Notes: generated by a model from the letters alone, not told the origin. Positions 24,850-34,100 are shown, numbered from the stretch's first letter. The stretch: DNA of 51,878 nucleotides from Vulcanimicrobiota bacterium (GCA_019232905.1 JAFANA010000061.1:1-51878), one strand, 5' to 3'. Translations and numbers: made by a program.

Positions 24850-27777
24850 CCGGCGTGCTTGACGGGAAATAGCCAACGCTCGCAAAAGTGCGGCTACGCG
24901 TACCTCTGCGTCGTCGTGCAAGCTCAGGCGATTGCAGTGCAGATGGAGAAGATCGCGGAAGTGCGACCGAAACGCGGACGCTGACGGAACTTCTGTGAGC
25001 CAACTCCCGCTTACACTCAGTCGTTTGAAACACGCGCGGTCACGCGCGTCCAACTTGCGAGTCGCATTCGCATTCAAGGCGATGACTACGTCGTCATCGA
25101 GCGCCGTTGATCGAATGCATGCGTCGAACGAGCTGACGGCGGCTTCCACGAGGTCATCGGTAGCAGCGACGCCGGCGTCGATGATGCCGATGCAAAGGTC
25201 GCTGTCGAACTCGAAGAAACGCTCGATCTCATCGATGTTGCCGGCGCCGCCGTAACGTTCGTATTCGGGATCGTACGTATCGAGCATGTATCTCGATATA
25301 CGATTGGCATCGAGCCATACTTCGGCAAGCTCAAGGAAACGTTCGCGAACTGCTCGCTCGTTTCCGGTCGTCGCACGCAAACGCAAGCGAAGATGGTTAT
25401 GTGGATCCGCATAGCGTACGAAAAACCAGCGATCCATCAGGCCCGCTTCGCGTAGCTCGGCGACGAGCGGCGCGATAGCGAAGCGGAGATGATCGTCGAG
25501 CGCTTGCGCTCCTAGATAGATACGCGCGTACGTCCAAGCCGAGCCCGGACCATAACGCTTAGGCTGCCGCTCCACAATTGGTTTGTCGCCATGTCGGCGT
25601 TCGACGTCCTGCGTGCGGACTGCCGAGGCGATGAATTCGACGAAATACGCACCTCTCGTTCCTTTCAACCATGTCTGTGTCGGGTCGGGTAACGCCTCGT
25701 AGAACTGAAGAAATTGCGCTTTGTTTTGATCGGTGACCAGTTGCGCCGCCACGGACGAATCCAGATCGATGAGAAGACGCTGATCGAATTCAGCCAATGA
25801 CACGTACCGCGGAACATTCCACCGGGTGCGCCACGCGCTGATTGCGCGTTCGGCCGTAGCAGCGTCTCGACCGAGTAGCGCGCGCTCCAGCAACCAGCGG
25901 CGTGGTGAAAGAACGATGCGCCCGGTACGGATACGCGGAAGGTACGTCAAACCGGATGCGGGTCCCCACGAAAACCCTACGATGCCGTGGTTGCCTTGCG
26001 TTTCCAGCAGCGACAAGAATCGGCAGATGTTGGGCGCAGCGCCCGCCGTGTTGAAGAGATGCGTTTCTCGAACGCTGACGCGCCGCTGGAGCGTCAGCGA
26101 CCAGAGATAAAACCCGTTGACGTCGAGGCCGATCCATAAATCGTCGAGAGAAATAACCTTGCCTAACGGCGGCGATCCGACGCCGACTCGAACTTCGTAC
26201 TCGTAGAGCAGCGGGCGCGTGTAAACGTTGTAGGCCCGCCCGTCAGACGGGGCGTATGCAAGTTCGGCGGCAATTTCGTCCCCGTTGAAAGCGGACCGCG
26301 CGAGGGTGCGCGCACGATCGATGACGTCCGGCCCGAGCATTGTTGCGAAACGCCCTAGTGATTTTGCCACGCCGATTGAACCGATGAATCCCGAAGGGAC
26401 GATTGAGTATTGGCCCCCGTTCATATGCTCGATCGACGCCGCTGCAATCTGAAAGCCAATCTCCAGCGCGGGTGGTAGCGCGTCGTCTTTTTGTACCGCG
26501 GGGAAGATTGTATCGAGATCGGACGGCTCCAGCTCTACTTCGGCGGAAAGCGCCCGGATTGCGTCGCATGCGATTCGCAGGAGGAGCGCATCACGTCGTT
26601 GGGTGCGTTCCGGTGGGGGCTCCGGAGCTTCGGGAACACCGAGCCCGACATTGGGGTCGACCAGTTCGAGGAGTGGAATCATACGTTCGCCGCTTTCGAA
26701 AAATTCTTCGAAGCGCCGCCGTAATTTGGAGAGCGTCAAGATGGGGCCGGATCGTACGTAGAGTTCCGCCAATCGTGATGCGTCGACGATGATTTGGCGG
26801 TGTAGCGCACCCGTGAATTCGATTCGAAGATCGGTCTGAACGACGTTGTTCGTCGCATCGGTAGCGAGAACCGCAAATGCGTCGTGCAGACGCTGATAAT
26901 CGCCCTCATCGCGTTCGTCGAGCGGCTTGACGTCGATTGCCCGCGCCAAAGCTAGCGAGGCGCCGAGCGCCGGCGGAGCTCCAATCGAAGCGAGACGCCC
27001 GCACAACGTTTCTGCAGGCTCACCGAGCGGTGAAGGATGCAGCTCCGAAATCACGATTCCGGCGCGCACGAGTAGATCGAGCATTTTTTGCGCCTCGTGC
27101 GAGGTCGATTTGAACGTGCCGGCCAGCATTGCGACAATTGCATCGTATGGAGTCGGAGTCGCGCAGAGTTTGCGTACCAAACGGACCGCATCGGTGTTCT
27201 TCAACGAGACCGCGCGTTGCTCGGAAGCCTCGAGTCCGTGCTCGGTGACAATAGGGTTCGTCAACGCAACGTTCACGACGAAGAGCCGCCCGCCGCGCTC
27301 GAAGACGGCGTCATTCGTTACGTATTTGATGTCGGATGGAGACGCCCGTTCTAGACCGCGCGCGAGTTGCAACATCAAACCCATGTCGGGTCGCGTGAGC
27401 GTTCTGCTTCGTTGTTCGTCAAGTCCGAGGTCTGTCGTCGCGCCGATCTCCACCATTCCGACGCCTGCGCAGAGGCCAAAAGGCGTCGGACGCGAGGCCA
27501 TACGCACAAGATAGGCCAACGCGCGCAGCGGTGTCTTTTGATTTCGCAGCGCCCTCCCGGCGATCCAATCACTGACAGCATGTGCAAGCGTCGGCGACGC
27601 GGACGCGAGGGCACATCGTGCGAATTGATGACCTGCAAAGTAGTCTCTTGCCGCCGCGAGCGGATCTGCTGATTCATATATCGCAACGGCGACGACCGCG
27701 GGAAGCGATGGTGAACGCCCTACGACAAGCGGCAGCGAAGTGGCGTCGTAGAGGCTAACTGATTGGGCGGAGACCAA
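24799..27777 (-). CDS. lanB: Lantibiotic dehydratase, LanB-type, full length
   Basis: A 992-residue cytosolic enzyme. The N-terminal glutamylation domain shows the family hallmark YLVRMASRPTPFGLCAGVG at about 90-107. The C-terminal elimination domain (SpaB_C) shows WFFVRYADPHNHLRLRLR at 784-801 and DTYDPEYERYGG at 833-844. LanB uses glutamyl-tRNA to glutamylate Ser/Thr of the precursor and then eliminates glutamate to give dehydroalanine or dehydrobutyrine. Both halves are in one chain, as in class I lanthipeptide systems. The start overlaps the lanC stop by 23 bp. The 3' end overlaps the precursor gene convergently. Confidence 0.93.
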   Translation of the reverse strand: MVSAQSVSLYDATSLPLVVGRSPSLPAVVAVAIYESADPLAAARDYFAGHQFARCALASASPTLAHAVSDWIAGRALRNQKTPLRALAYLVRMASRPTPFGLCAGVGMVEIGATTDLGLDEQRSRTLTRPDMGLMLQLARGLERASPSDIKYVTNDAVFERGGRLFVVNVALTNPIVTEHGLEASEQRAVSLKNTDAVRLVRKLCATPTPYDAIVAMLAGTFKSTSHEAQKMLDLLVRAGIVISELHPSPLGEPAETLCGRLASIGAPPALGASLALARAIDVKPLDERDEGDYQRLHDAFAVLATDATNNVVQTDLRIEFTGALHRQIIVDASRLAELYVRSGPILTLSKLRRRFEEFFESGERMIPLLELVDPNVGLGVPEAPEPPPERTQRRDALLLRIACDAIRALSAEVELEPSDLDTIFPAVQKDDALPPALEIGFQIAAASIEHMNGGQYSIVPSGFIGSIGVAKSLGRFATMLGPDVIDRARTLARSAFNGDEIAAELAYAPSDGRAYNVYTRPLLYEYEVRVGVGSPPLGKVISLDDLWIGLDVNGFYLWSLTLQRRVSVRETHLFNTAGAAPNICRFLSLLETQGNHGIVGFSWGPASGLTYLPRIRTGRIVLSPRRWLLERALLGRDAATAERAISAWRTRWNVPRYVSLAEFDQRLLIDLDSSVAAQLVTDQNKAQFLQFYEALPDPTQTWLKGTRGAYFVEFIASAVRTQDVERRHGDKPIVERQPKRYGPGSAWTYARIYLGAQALDDHLRFAIAPLVAELREAGLMDRWFFVRYADPHNHLRLRLRATTGNERAVRERFLELAEVWLDANRISRYMLDTYDPEYERYGGAGNIDEIERFFEFDSDLCIGIIDAGVAATDDLVEAAVSSFDACIRSTALDDDVVIALNANATRKLDARDRACFKRLSVSGSWLTEVPSASAFRSHFRDLLHLHCNRLSLHDDAEVRVAALLRALAISRQARRLTGVKSARERARARLT

Positions 27778-28900
27778 AGAGTCGCATCCAGGCCGCGCCG
27801 GTGTGGCCGGTAAGCGTCAGCAGTGCTAACGCAATTCCGGAAATCCCGTCGAGCAACCCAACGGCATCGTAGTGCTTCAATGAAACGCGATCCATTACGC
27901 GTTCGGCAACTCGAAACGCCGCGCTCCAAAGCGCGGCGCTTCCTGTCGCGGAAGCAATACTTGCAAAGCAGAGCGCATTGCCGATCAGTCCGTGGCAGAT
28001 CGCTTCGCCTTCGAGCTCCCACGAGTCCGGTGTCTGCGCCGCGAGAGCTTGCATGGCGTCCGCCGCAAACGCCGCTGTTTCCCCGTCGTGCAGCGCCACC
28101 GCAGCGTTATGTATCACGGCCAGCACGCCCGCGGCGCCGTAGCACCAAGCCGAGCGGTATGATTGTTCCAGATGCGTCGAAATAACCGGCGGCCAAACGA
28201 CGCGGTTTCCTCGATCGATCCGCCATTCACACAACTCGCGCAACGTTTGCGCCGCCGCACGCGCCGGCTCTCCTTCTAGCCTGTTTAGCGTGAGCGTAAG
28301 TGCGGCAAGCATTCCGCTCACTCCGTGCGCGAGGCCGAGATCGTTCACCGGCGGATCGTCCGGCCTCAGCGGATGCGGACACCGCCAACGATCGGGATCT
28401 TCGAGCACCCAGACGATCAGTTCAGCGAGTCGTCCCGGTTCGACGGGTGCGTCGATGCCACGCGCGAGCAACGCGCCGCTCCATCCGCTGATCAGATCGT
28501 ACCTATCGAAGCTCTCCGCCTTGCGCGGCTGCTCCGTCAATTGCCTATCGACATACGCGTCGCATTGTGCGACGAGTTTCGAATAGCGCGCTTCGGAACG
28601 GATCGCGAGCGCCGCGACCGCGCGAAGCCCGGAAATGCCTCCGAAGAGACCGATTGAGGGCCGATCCTCCATCAGTGCGGCATCGCGAAGCTTTGCGTGC
28701 ATGGCCGCCGTAAAACGATCCGCTCCGGTTACTTCGGCCAGCGCCGCAAAAAGCAGCGCAAATCCGGCAAAACCATTCAGACCGCGCGAAGGATCGAGGG
28801 GAGGTTCGCTGAGTATTCGATCGCCGGCCTCGATTGCAAACGCGCGAGCGCGATCGCGCAATCGCGCATTCGACGGTGCCAACGGCTGGCTGATCGGCAT
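27755..28900 (-). CDS. lanC: Lanthionine cyclase, LanC-type
   Basis: From ATG 28900 (GGAG 8 nt upstream) the product has 381 residues. It shows the alpha-toroid of LanC with glycine motifs GLFGGISGL, GLAHGVSGM, CYGAAGVL, CHGLIGNA and LLDGISGI. The zinc ligands are Cys253 in WCYG and Cys302-His303 in CHG. His192 in AHG matches the catalytic His of NisC. The enzyme joins Cys thiols to dehydrated residues to form lanthionine rings. It precedes and overlaps lanB, suggesting a fixed lanC-lanB operon. The upstream in-frame start at 28948 lacks a good binding site. Confidence 0.93.
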   Translation of the reverse strand: MPISQPLAPSNARLRDRARAFAIEAGDRILSEPPLDPSRGLNGFAGFALLFAALAEVTGADRFTAAMHAKLRDAALMEDRPSIGLFGGISGLRAVAALAIRSEARYSKLVAQCDAYVDRQLTEQPRKAESFDRYDLISGWSGALLARGIDAPVEPGRLAELIVWVLEDPDRWRCPHPLRPDDPPVNDLGLAHGVSGMLAALTLTLNRLEGEPARAAAQTLRELCEWRIDRGNRVVWPPVISTHLEQSYRSAWCYGAAGVLAVIHNAAVALHDGETAAFAADAMQALAAQTPDSWELEGEAICHGLIGNALCFASIASATGSAALWSAAFRVAERVMDRVSLKHYDAVGLLDGISGIALALLTLTGHTGAAWMRLFGLRPIS

Positions 28901-28961
28901 AACAATCGCTCCAACAGCATTGTAGCGCTGGGGTGCGCCTGTGTCCAATTGCCAAGGGCCG

Positions 28962-30026
28962 CTAGTGGCGACGTTTGTTCAAATAGCTGCGCGTTTCGCC
29001 GGCAAGTGTTTCGAGGTCGGAGCGGAGTTGCGTGACAGCTAGACCGGTTCCGAATAGGCGTCCCACTTCGTCGGCTGAAAGGTTCTCGGCCGGCCCGTCA
29101 TGTCGAATTCGCTCGATGGCATCTGCATACTCGATCAATGCCGTCTCGAACGCATCGGTCGACGGCGCAGTCACGCTGTCGGATAATGCTGATGCAGTCG
29201 CGCGTAGAAACGATTCCACGGCGTTGAACGCGTGCGCCCGCGGTTCGCTGAGCTGGTCGATCACTCTCGCCGGTACATGTTGCATGGACGCTCGCACAAT
29301 GGCGCCCTCGTCATCGACGAGTGCGCGAAGCGTTGCGATCAGTAAAGCCGGGTCGGGCTCGTCGGTATGATAACCCTCTTTTTCACGCTTTGCTTCATCG
29401 GCGATCGCGTCGATGTTTCGGAAGGCTTTGCGCGTTCGATGATTTATCACCTCGGGAGCGGCGCCGGTAGCAATTTGCGCTATGGTTCCGGCAATCAGAT
29501 CGAGCGCATCCGCAATCGTCAGGTCGAGTTGACGATGCGTGTGCGACGGCAGCGCAAAGAGCGACACTGCGAACCCAACGGCGCACCCGACGCTGATGTC
29601 GAGCACTCGTTTGAGGCCGATTTCGATCGTACTTCCGTGATATCCGACGGAGCTGAGCAGCACGATGGTCGCGGTGGCCGGCGCCGCCTTGTACCGTGGC
29701 TTTACTGCCGCGAGCAGCGACAGCGGCGCCAGCACGGCGGTGAGGGAAAGTACTTCCGACATCCCGTTGCGCGTTGAGAAGCTCGAGACGAGAATGGCCC
29801 AGGCTGCCCCGGTGAGCGTCGCCATAAACTGCTCGAGCGACTCTTTGAACGAACTCGTTACGCTTGACTGCGCCACGACGACGGCCGCCAAAACCGCCCA
29901 ATACGTCGATGGAAGCGCGAAGACTCTGCTAAGCACGAAGGCGATCACACCCGCGACGGTCGTCCGCAGGCCAAGCAGCATCTCGCGCTCGTGCCTAAGA
30001 ACCCATCGACGAATGTTTGACCTCAT
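28962..30026 (-). CDS. FUSC/aromatic acid exporter-like membrane protein
   Basis: A 354-residue protein. Five or six membrane helices fill residues 15-170 (LGLRTTVAGVIAFVLSRVFA; WAVLAAVVVAQSSVTSSFKE; AVLAPLSLLAAVKPRY; LKRVLDISVGCAVGFAVSLF). The remainder is a soluble helical domain. The ALP-x-x-YWAVLAA-x-VV-Q pattern is typical of FUSC/ArAE exporters, which move aromatic acids or related small molecules. It lies 61 bp upstream of lanC in the same direction, so it may share the transcript. Export or immunity for the lanthipeptide is possible but speculative, since no FUSC protein is known to me in that role. Confidence 0.85.
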   Translation of the reverse strand: MRSNIRRWVLRHEREMLLGLRTTVAGVIAFVLSRVFALPSTYWAVLAAVVVAQSSVTSSFKESLEQFMATLTGAAWAILVSSFSTRNGMSEVLSLTAVLAPLSLLAAVKPRYKAAPATATIVLLSSVGYHGSTIEIGLKRVLDISVGCAVGFAVSLFALPSHTHRQLDLTIADALDLIAGTIAQIATGAAPEVINHRTRKAFRNIDAIADEAKREKEGYHTDEPDPALLIATLRALVDDEGAIVRASMQHVPARVIDQLSEPRAHAFNAVESFLRATASALSDSVTAPSTDAFETALIEYADAIERIRHDGPAENLSADEVGRLFGTGLAVTQLRSDLETLAGETRSYLNKRRH

Positions 30027-30139
30027 TGCATGAGTTGATCGAGATTGATTACCGCTGCCATGGCCGATCCACGACGGCTGCGAGAAGAATTGCGGTTATC
30101 ACCGCGTTTCACTTTAGGCGCTTAGAACGTAAAACTCTT

Positions 30140-31159
30140 TCATTCGAATGCGATGACGGGGCAGTTCACCACGAACCCGGCCGGCTTCGGTCCGGAAGCT
30201 GCGAACGTAGCGAAGTCTTTGATCTGCGTCGCTCGCCCTTTCGGTAATACGCGAACGTCCCACAGGGGAGAGTAGCCGTTCGGTGCGTAGAGATTCGCCG
30301 GGTTCGGGGCGAGCGAAAGCACGTTGAACGGGGAGCCGATCGAAGCGGCATTGGACGGCGTAACAGGTTTTTCCAAGGGCGTGTCCAGTGCGAGAAATGC
30401 GAGACCCTGGCCGTTACCGGGACTGCGCGGCCCTTCGATCACCACGCCGATCGGAATAACGGCTGCCGCGTTCGCGAGTTTTAATTTTGGAGCATACGTC
30501 GCGCGCTCGACGGTAGCGGCTACGGGATCCGAAGCGTCCGTGCTCAGATAGTTGACGGGCTTACCATCAACAAACCCGCGCGCCAACACTAATGTTACGG
30601 TTTTCGCTTTTGCATCGATCGCAACGACGCGGTCTTCTGTATTGGTGTGACTCGTTACGTCGAAATTGCCCTCGCCCGATGCCACGATCGGTGCGTTTAA
30701 AACGCCCGGCACGCCGTCAGCACGTACGAACGGCGAATAGTTCGCATCGCCGACACTCCCGGGCTTCGCGCTCGTAGGTGGAAACCCACTCTTGCTTGGA
30801 ATGTACGTGCGACGGTTCGAGAACGTGGGGACGCCCGCGAAGACATAACCGTCGGCACTCTTCGTAACGTGTTGCAACGCGCCGTCGCCGATATTCGCCA
30901 AGTTCGGTGAATATACGACGTTTAGCCTCTTCGCTTCGCTCGAGTCGGATGCATCGGTAATGATGTACCAAACCGTTGCCCCGTTGTGCGTTCCGCGATA
31001 GAGCGGAAGCGTTACCGTATGTTTCATGCCGTCTACCGAGAGCGCGCTTTTCAGGACGGTTTGCCCCGAGAAATCCTCTGCGTAAGACGTGAGTGGAAGA
31101 AGGACGGTTGCGGCGGCGAGAGCTGCGAGCCCACTGGACCGCAAGAAGAAACGATTCAC
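30140..31159 (-). CDS. Secreted beta-rich protein of unknown function
   Basis: A 339-residue protein with a signal peptide (LRSSGLAALAAATVLLPLTSYA). Two related halves each carry a phrase of the type VWYIITDASDSSEAKRLNVV and VNYLSTDASDPVAATVERAT, followed by YSPNLANI or YAPKLKLA, so an internal duplication is likely. These phrases resemble uncharacterised secreted proteins I have seen near metal- or cupredoxin-type genes. No catalytic motif is seen. It is well separated from its neighbours (113 bp on the right-to-left side) and probably monocistronic. Confidence 0.75.
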   Translation of the reverse strand: MNRFFLRSSGLAALAAATVLLPLTSYAEDFSGQTVLKSALSVDGMKHTVTLPLYRGTHNGATVWYIITDASDSSEAKRLNVVYSPNLANIGDGALQHVTKSADGYVFAGVPTFSNRRTYIPSKSGFPPTSAKPGSVGDANYSPFVRADGVPGVLNAPIVASGEGNFDVTSHTNTEDRVVAIDAKAKTVTLVLARGFVDGKPVNYLSTDASDPVAATVERATYAPKLKLANAAAVIPIGVVIEGPRSPGNGQGLAFLALDTPLEKPVTPSNAASIGSPFNVLSLAPNPANLYAPNGYSPLWDVRVLPKGRATQIKDFATFAASGPKPAGFVVNCPVIAFE

Positions 31160-31288
31160 TGCGTAATTTTTCCTTTCACAACCCTAACTACGCCGAACGC
31201 GAAGCAGCGGATGACTCTGCGCGAGAGAGTGTGCAGCATGCGCTTTGCGGATACGTTCTTTAGGGCAATGCGTCGTAGTGTCGGTGAT

Positions 31289-31513
31289 ATGGATACACCT
31301 CTAAATGCTCACATGCTCGATTGGGAGCATTATCGAAAGCAAGTGATTGCCGGCGTCGGATCTTTTTCGACGGTCAGTCCGGACACAGTCAAAGGGTATG
31401 CAATTCAAAGCAACGCCGGAAAAACGACGAACCATCTCGATCCCAAAGTGCGCGAACTCATCGCCATAGCAGTACCTGAACGGTGGTTGCGTATTATTGA
31501 CCCGGAGCTCTGA
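31289..31513 (+). pseudogene. Truncated AhpD/carboxymuconolactone decarboxylase family gene
   Basis: From ATG 31289 the frame gives LDWEHYRKQVIAGVGSFSTV, SPDTVKGYAIQSNAG and LDPKVRELIAIAV. These are the start of a CMD/AhpD-type domain, where the active-site CxxC should follow shortly after. Instead the frame changes to PERWLRIIDPEL and stops, inside the 3' end of the convergent GYD gene. The Cys pair and the rest of the helical domain are lost, so it should have no peroxidase activity. A translated 74-residue stub remains possible. Confidence 0.6.
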
Positions 31514-31814
31514 AGGTCACGTTCTTTTTTGCTGCTTCGTCGATTTGTTCGGGGGTAAGAAGCACCGTGGCTCGCGTGCGAATCGTTCCCGTCGCGGAGA
31601 CGGTGAGCGCGATTGCTGCCATTGTTTCATGGTCGGGCACTTCGACGATGAGAACCGCGTCGTCGGCTCCGAACGTGAAGTAAAATGCCTCGATCGTTCC
31701 GTTGAATTGCGCGAGCACGTCCGCCGCCGCTTTACGGCGAGCCGAACCCCCCGCTTTGAGCACGCCCTTCGCGCCCTCAGGCGTATATGAAACTTGAATC
31801 AAGAACTTTGGCAT
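31494..31814 (-). CDS. GYD-domain protein
   Basis: From ATG 31814, which overlaps the upstream stop as TGATG and is preceded by GAGGAGG, the product has 106 residues. It is a single alpha-beta domain with the pattern FLIQVSYTPEGAKGVLKAGG, FNGTIEAFYFTFGADDAVLI and VPDHETMAAIALTVSATGTI, typical of the small GYD family. The family is widespread, and no activity is established. Coupling to the PDZ-TM-GAF gene suggests a shared role. Its 3' end overlaps the CMD remnant. Confidence 0.85.
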   Translation of the reverse strand: MPKFLIQVSYTPEGAKGVLKAGGSARRKAAADVLAQFNGTIEAFYFTFGADDAVLIVEVPDHETMAAIALTVSATGTIRTRATVLLTPEQIDEAAKKNVTFRAPGQ

Positions 31815-33643
31815 CACGCCTCCTCACGTTGCGCAAGCAGCTCGTGCAGTAGTTGCCGATTTTGTTCTGCGATTTGTTCCACGACTTCGATGAGCTCGGC
31901 CATCTGTGTTCCCAATGTATCGCGTTGCTGACGCGCGGCAAGCATATCGAGCGCGCTCCCGACATTGTGCGCCAATTGCTCGAGCGTTTCTAGTTCATCC
32001 GGGGCCCATGCCTCGCCACTTGGCTTAGCGCCGCATACGACGATACCGGTCAATTTGGCGCGTGCGCCCATTGGGAACGCACGGTCTCCTTCGACCAGCG
32101 TCTCGCACGTATGTAAGTCGAGCGGCGTATGCCATGTACGTAGAGCCACGATCGCGGGATCGTTCTCGCCGACGACGCGACCCAACCCGCCTCCCGCGAC
32201 ACACACGTACGCCGCATTGCCGTTCTGTAGAAGGACGCTAACGCTTTCGGCGTCCGTGTGCCGGAGCAGCATCGATGCGGTTTGTTGGACTAAAACGTCT
32301 TCGTTGGTGATAAATGGCGCTTCCGACGAAAAGCGGTGTAACGCGATGCGATCCTCGTGCCGCTTTCTAAAGAACGCATGGTTCACGACGTGCGAGATGC
32401 GCGAGTGCATGAATTGAACCGAAAGGCCGACGCTGAGAGCGACGAAGACATTGATCAGGATGTTCGCCGTTCGATTCGACGCGGCGATCCATTGCCCAAT
32501 AGCCCACTCCGCGACAACGAAGATGCCGAGTACGAGAATGGAAACAGCGCCGAAAACGAGGGTGCGGCTGACGACGAACCCGATATCGACGAACCGCCGG
32601 GTCAGCGCCGCATATGTGAGGCCCATCGGCATGAGGATCGCTGCAACATCCGCAAGCGTCCCGACGCTATTAACAACGTGCTGATTGGAGTACGGGGCGA
32701 TCATGTAGCTGTAGGCCCAAATCAGCCAAACCGGACCAATGGATGCGGTCGACCACGCCGCCCGCCGGCGTTCGGGGCCGGACGATGCGATTGCCGCCAT
32801 CACGCCGGCCGCAACGGAGACGATACATCCGAGACCGACGGCGTAGGCGACCACGATCGTGCGGAGCCAGTCAAACGGTAGTGCGAAGACATACCACGAT
32901 ATACCGGCCGAAGTACTCGCCACAGCGCCGATAATAGGAAGCGCGATGCCGGTACGCAGCAACCATGACCGTGCGTGCGACAACGGTCGTGCAAATGTGA
33001 CGGCGTAGACCGAAAACAGTGAGATCGGCAGTGCGTGTTTCACCGCAAGGTTCAAAAGATAGATGACGAAGTCCGGCGTCGCCCAAGGCATCAGTCCTTC
33101 GGTTTGCTTCCCCGCGAAGTACGTAACCAGAATTAGTGAGAGCAATCGCGCCTGTTTCGACCCGGGTACACGAACGGCAAGCAGAATCGCAAACAGGAGT
33201 CCCCAAAGATCTGCGGCAGCGGAAATCGAGCTTTGCCAGGTTTGATGTTCGAGCAGCGGCTGCGATCGCACCGTAAGCGGCAATTGTATTCCCCCGCGTT
33301 GCACGGGGAAGAGAAATACATCGTGCGCAGGCACCGGATCGTCAGACCGGATCTGTCGCAGCCAATATCGCGTTGAAAAAGGTACTCCGCGGAGCGAAAT
33401 GCGATCGCCGGCTTGCAGGCCGGCGCGGCTTGCCGCGCCGCCCACGTCGACCCGGGAGACGACGACGGCAGCTGTTGACCGGAGGTAGTCGACGCCGAAG
33501 CCTACGGTACCGCACCACGGAAGAATCGGCGAGCATTCAAATGTGGCTAGAACCCAATACAGAATGCCGACCGCGGACATCAGCAGAATCGCGACGCGCC
33601 ACCGCCGGCCTTCTGGCGCAGTCCGCACACGGTGCGCGTTCAT
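31814..33643 (-). CDS. Membrane sensor with PDZ, multi-TM and GAF domains
   Basis: From ATG 33643, 609 residues. After a first helix (VAILLMSAVGILYWVLATF) comes an extracytoplasmic PDZ-like domain (VVSRVDVGGAASRAGLQAGD, about 60-80). Seven or more helices follow (to about 400), then a cytoplasmic GAF-like domain (NEDVLVQQTASMLLRHTDAE; CVAGGGLGRVV; GAKPSGEAWAPDELETLEQL) and a terminal coiled coil. The layout recalls ComP-like kinases and phosphatases, but no kinase domain is present. The GAF and coiled coil may signal to a separate partner. A TTG at 33682 is an alternative start. Confidence 0.75.
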   Translation of the reverse strand: MNAHRVRTAPEGRRWRVAILLMSAVGILYWVLATFECSPILPWCGTVGFGVDYLRSTAAVVVSRVDVGGAASRAGLQAGDRISLRGVPFSTRYWLRQIRSDDPVPAHDVFLFPVQRGGIQLPLTVRSQPLLEHQTWQSSISAAADLWGLLFAILLAVRVPGSKQARLLSLILVTYFAGKQTEGLMPWATPDFVIYLLNLAVKHALPISLFSVYAVTFARPLSHARSWLLRTGIALPIIGAVASTSAGISWYVFALPFDWLRTIVVAYAVGLGCIVSVAAGVMAAIASSGPERRRAAWSTASIGPVWLIWAYSYMIAPYSNQHVVNSVGTLADVAAILMPMGLTYAALTRRFVDIGFVVSRTLVFGAVSILVLGIFVVAEWAIGQWIAASNRTANILINVFVALSVGLSVQFMHSRISHVVNHAFFRKRHEDRIALHRFSSEAPFITNEDVLVQQTASMLLRHTDAESVSVLLQNGNAAYVCVAGGGLGRVVGENDPAIVALRTWHTPLDLHTCETLVEGDRAFPMGARAKLTGIVVCGAKPSGEAWAPDELETLEQLAHNVGSALDMLAARQQRDTLGTQMAELIEVVEQIAEQNRQLLHELLAQREEA

Positions 33644-33697
33644 GGCACCATCATTGTAATCTGGATGACCAAACGAATTCAAAGGGATCGTTTTTAG

Positions 33698-33720
33698 AGC
33701 ACACAGCCGGGTGCTTTTTT
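33698..33720 (+). terminator. Hairpin with T-run before His-rich gene
   Basis: AGCAC (33698-33702) pairs with GTGCT (33711-33715) around an 8-nt loop, followed by a run of six T and GTTTT. In the plus direction this looks like an intrinsic terminator, but no plus-strand gene precedes it. It stands about 20 nt before the His-rich gene start, so it could act as an attenuator in its leader. Confidence 0.45.
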
Positions 33721-33738
33721 GTTTTCACGCGTGGACCG

Positions 33739-34095
33739 ATGGCGCACTATCGACCTATGGTTCACACGACGCATGAAAAGCACGCGCATGTTCACGGCGG
33801 TGATTGCGGCCACACCGCGGTCAAGCATGGAGATCACACCGACTATCTTCACGACGGGCACCTGCACCACGCGCACGAAGGGCACGTCGACGAACACCAG
33901 TTATCGGCGTCGAGTGTAAACCCCGACGACTGTACGGTCGGGCACAACTGCGGCGCGCACGACGGAACGCACGTGCACGGCGCGCAGTGCGGTCACGAAA
34001 CCGTGCCTCATGCCGGTCATGCCGATTACCTCGTTTCGGGACACTTGCACAACCAGCACGGCACCCACTGCGACGATCACGGGGCCGTGCACTAG
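33739..34095 (+). CDS. His-rich metal-binding protein
   Basis: A 118-residue cytosolic protein with about 30 His residues in tandem-like phrases: HEKHAHVHGGDCGHTAVKHG, DHTDYLHDGHLHHAHEGHV, and later HVHGAQCGHETVPHAGHADY with LVSGHLHNQHGTHCDDHG. The two halves repeat the pattern CGH-x(2,3)-V-x-H-x-x-H-x-DYL-x-x-GHLH. Such sequences bind nickel, zinc or copper. The gene converges on a Csp-like copper protein 5 bp away, supporting metal storage. ATG 33757 is an alternative start. The longer frame upstream is Arg-rich and not credible. Confidence 0.75.
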   Translation: MAHYRPMVHTTHEKHAHVHGGDCGHTAVKHGDHTDYLHDGHLHHAHEGHVDEHQLSASSVNPDDCTVGHNCGAHDGTHVHGAQCGHETVPHAGHADYLVSGHLHNQHGTHCDDHGAVH

Positions 34096-34100
34096 GAGCG

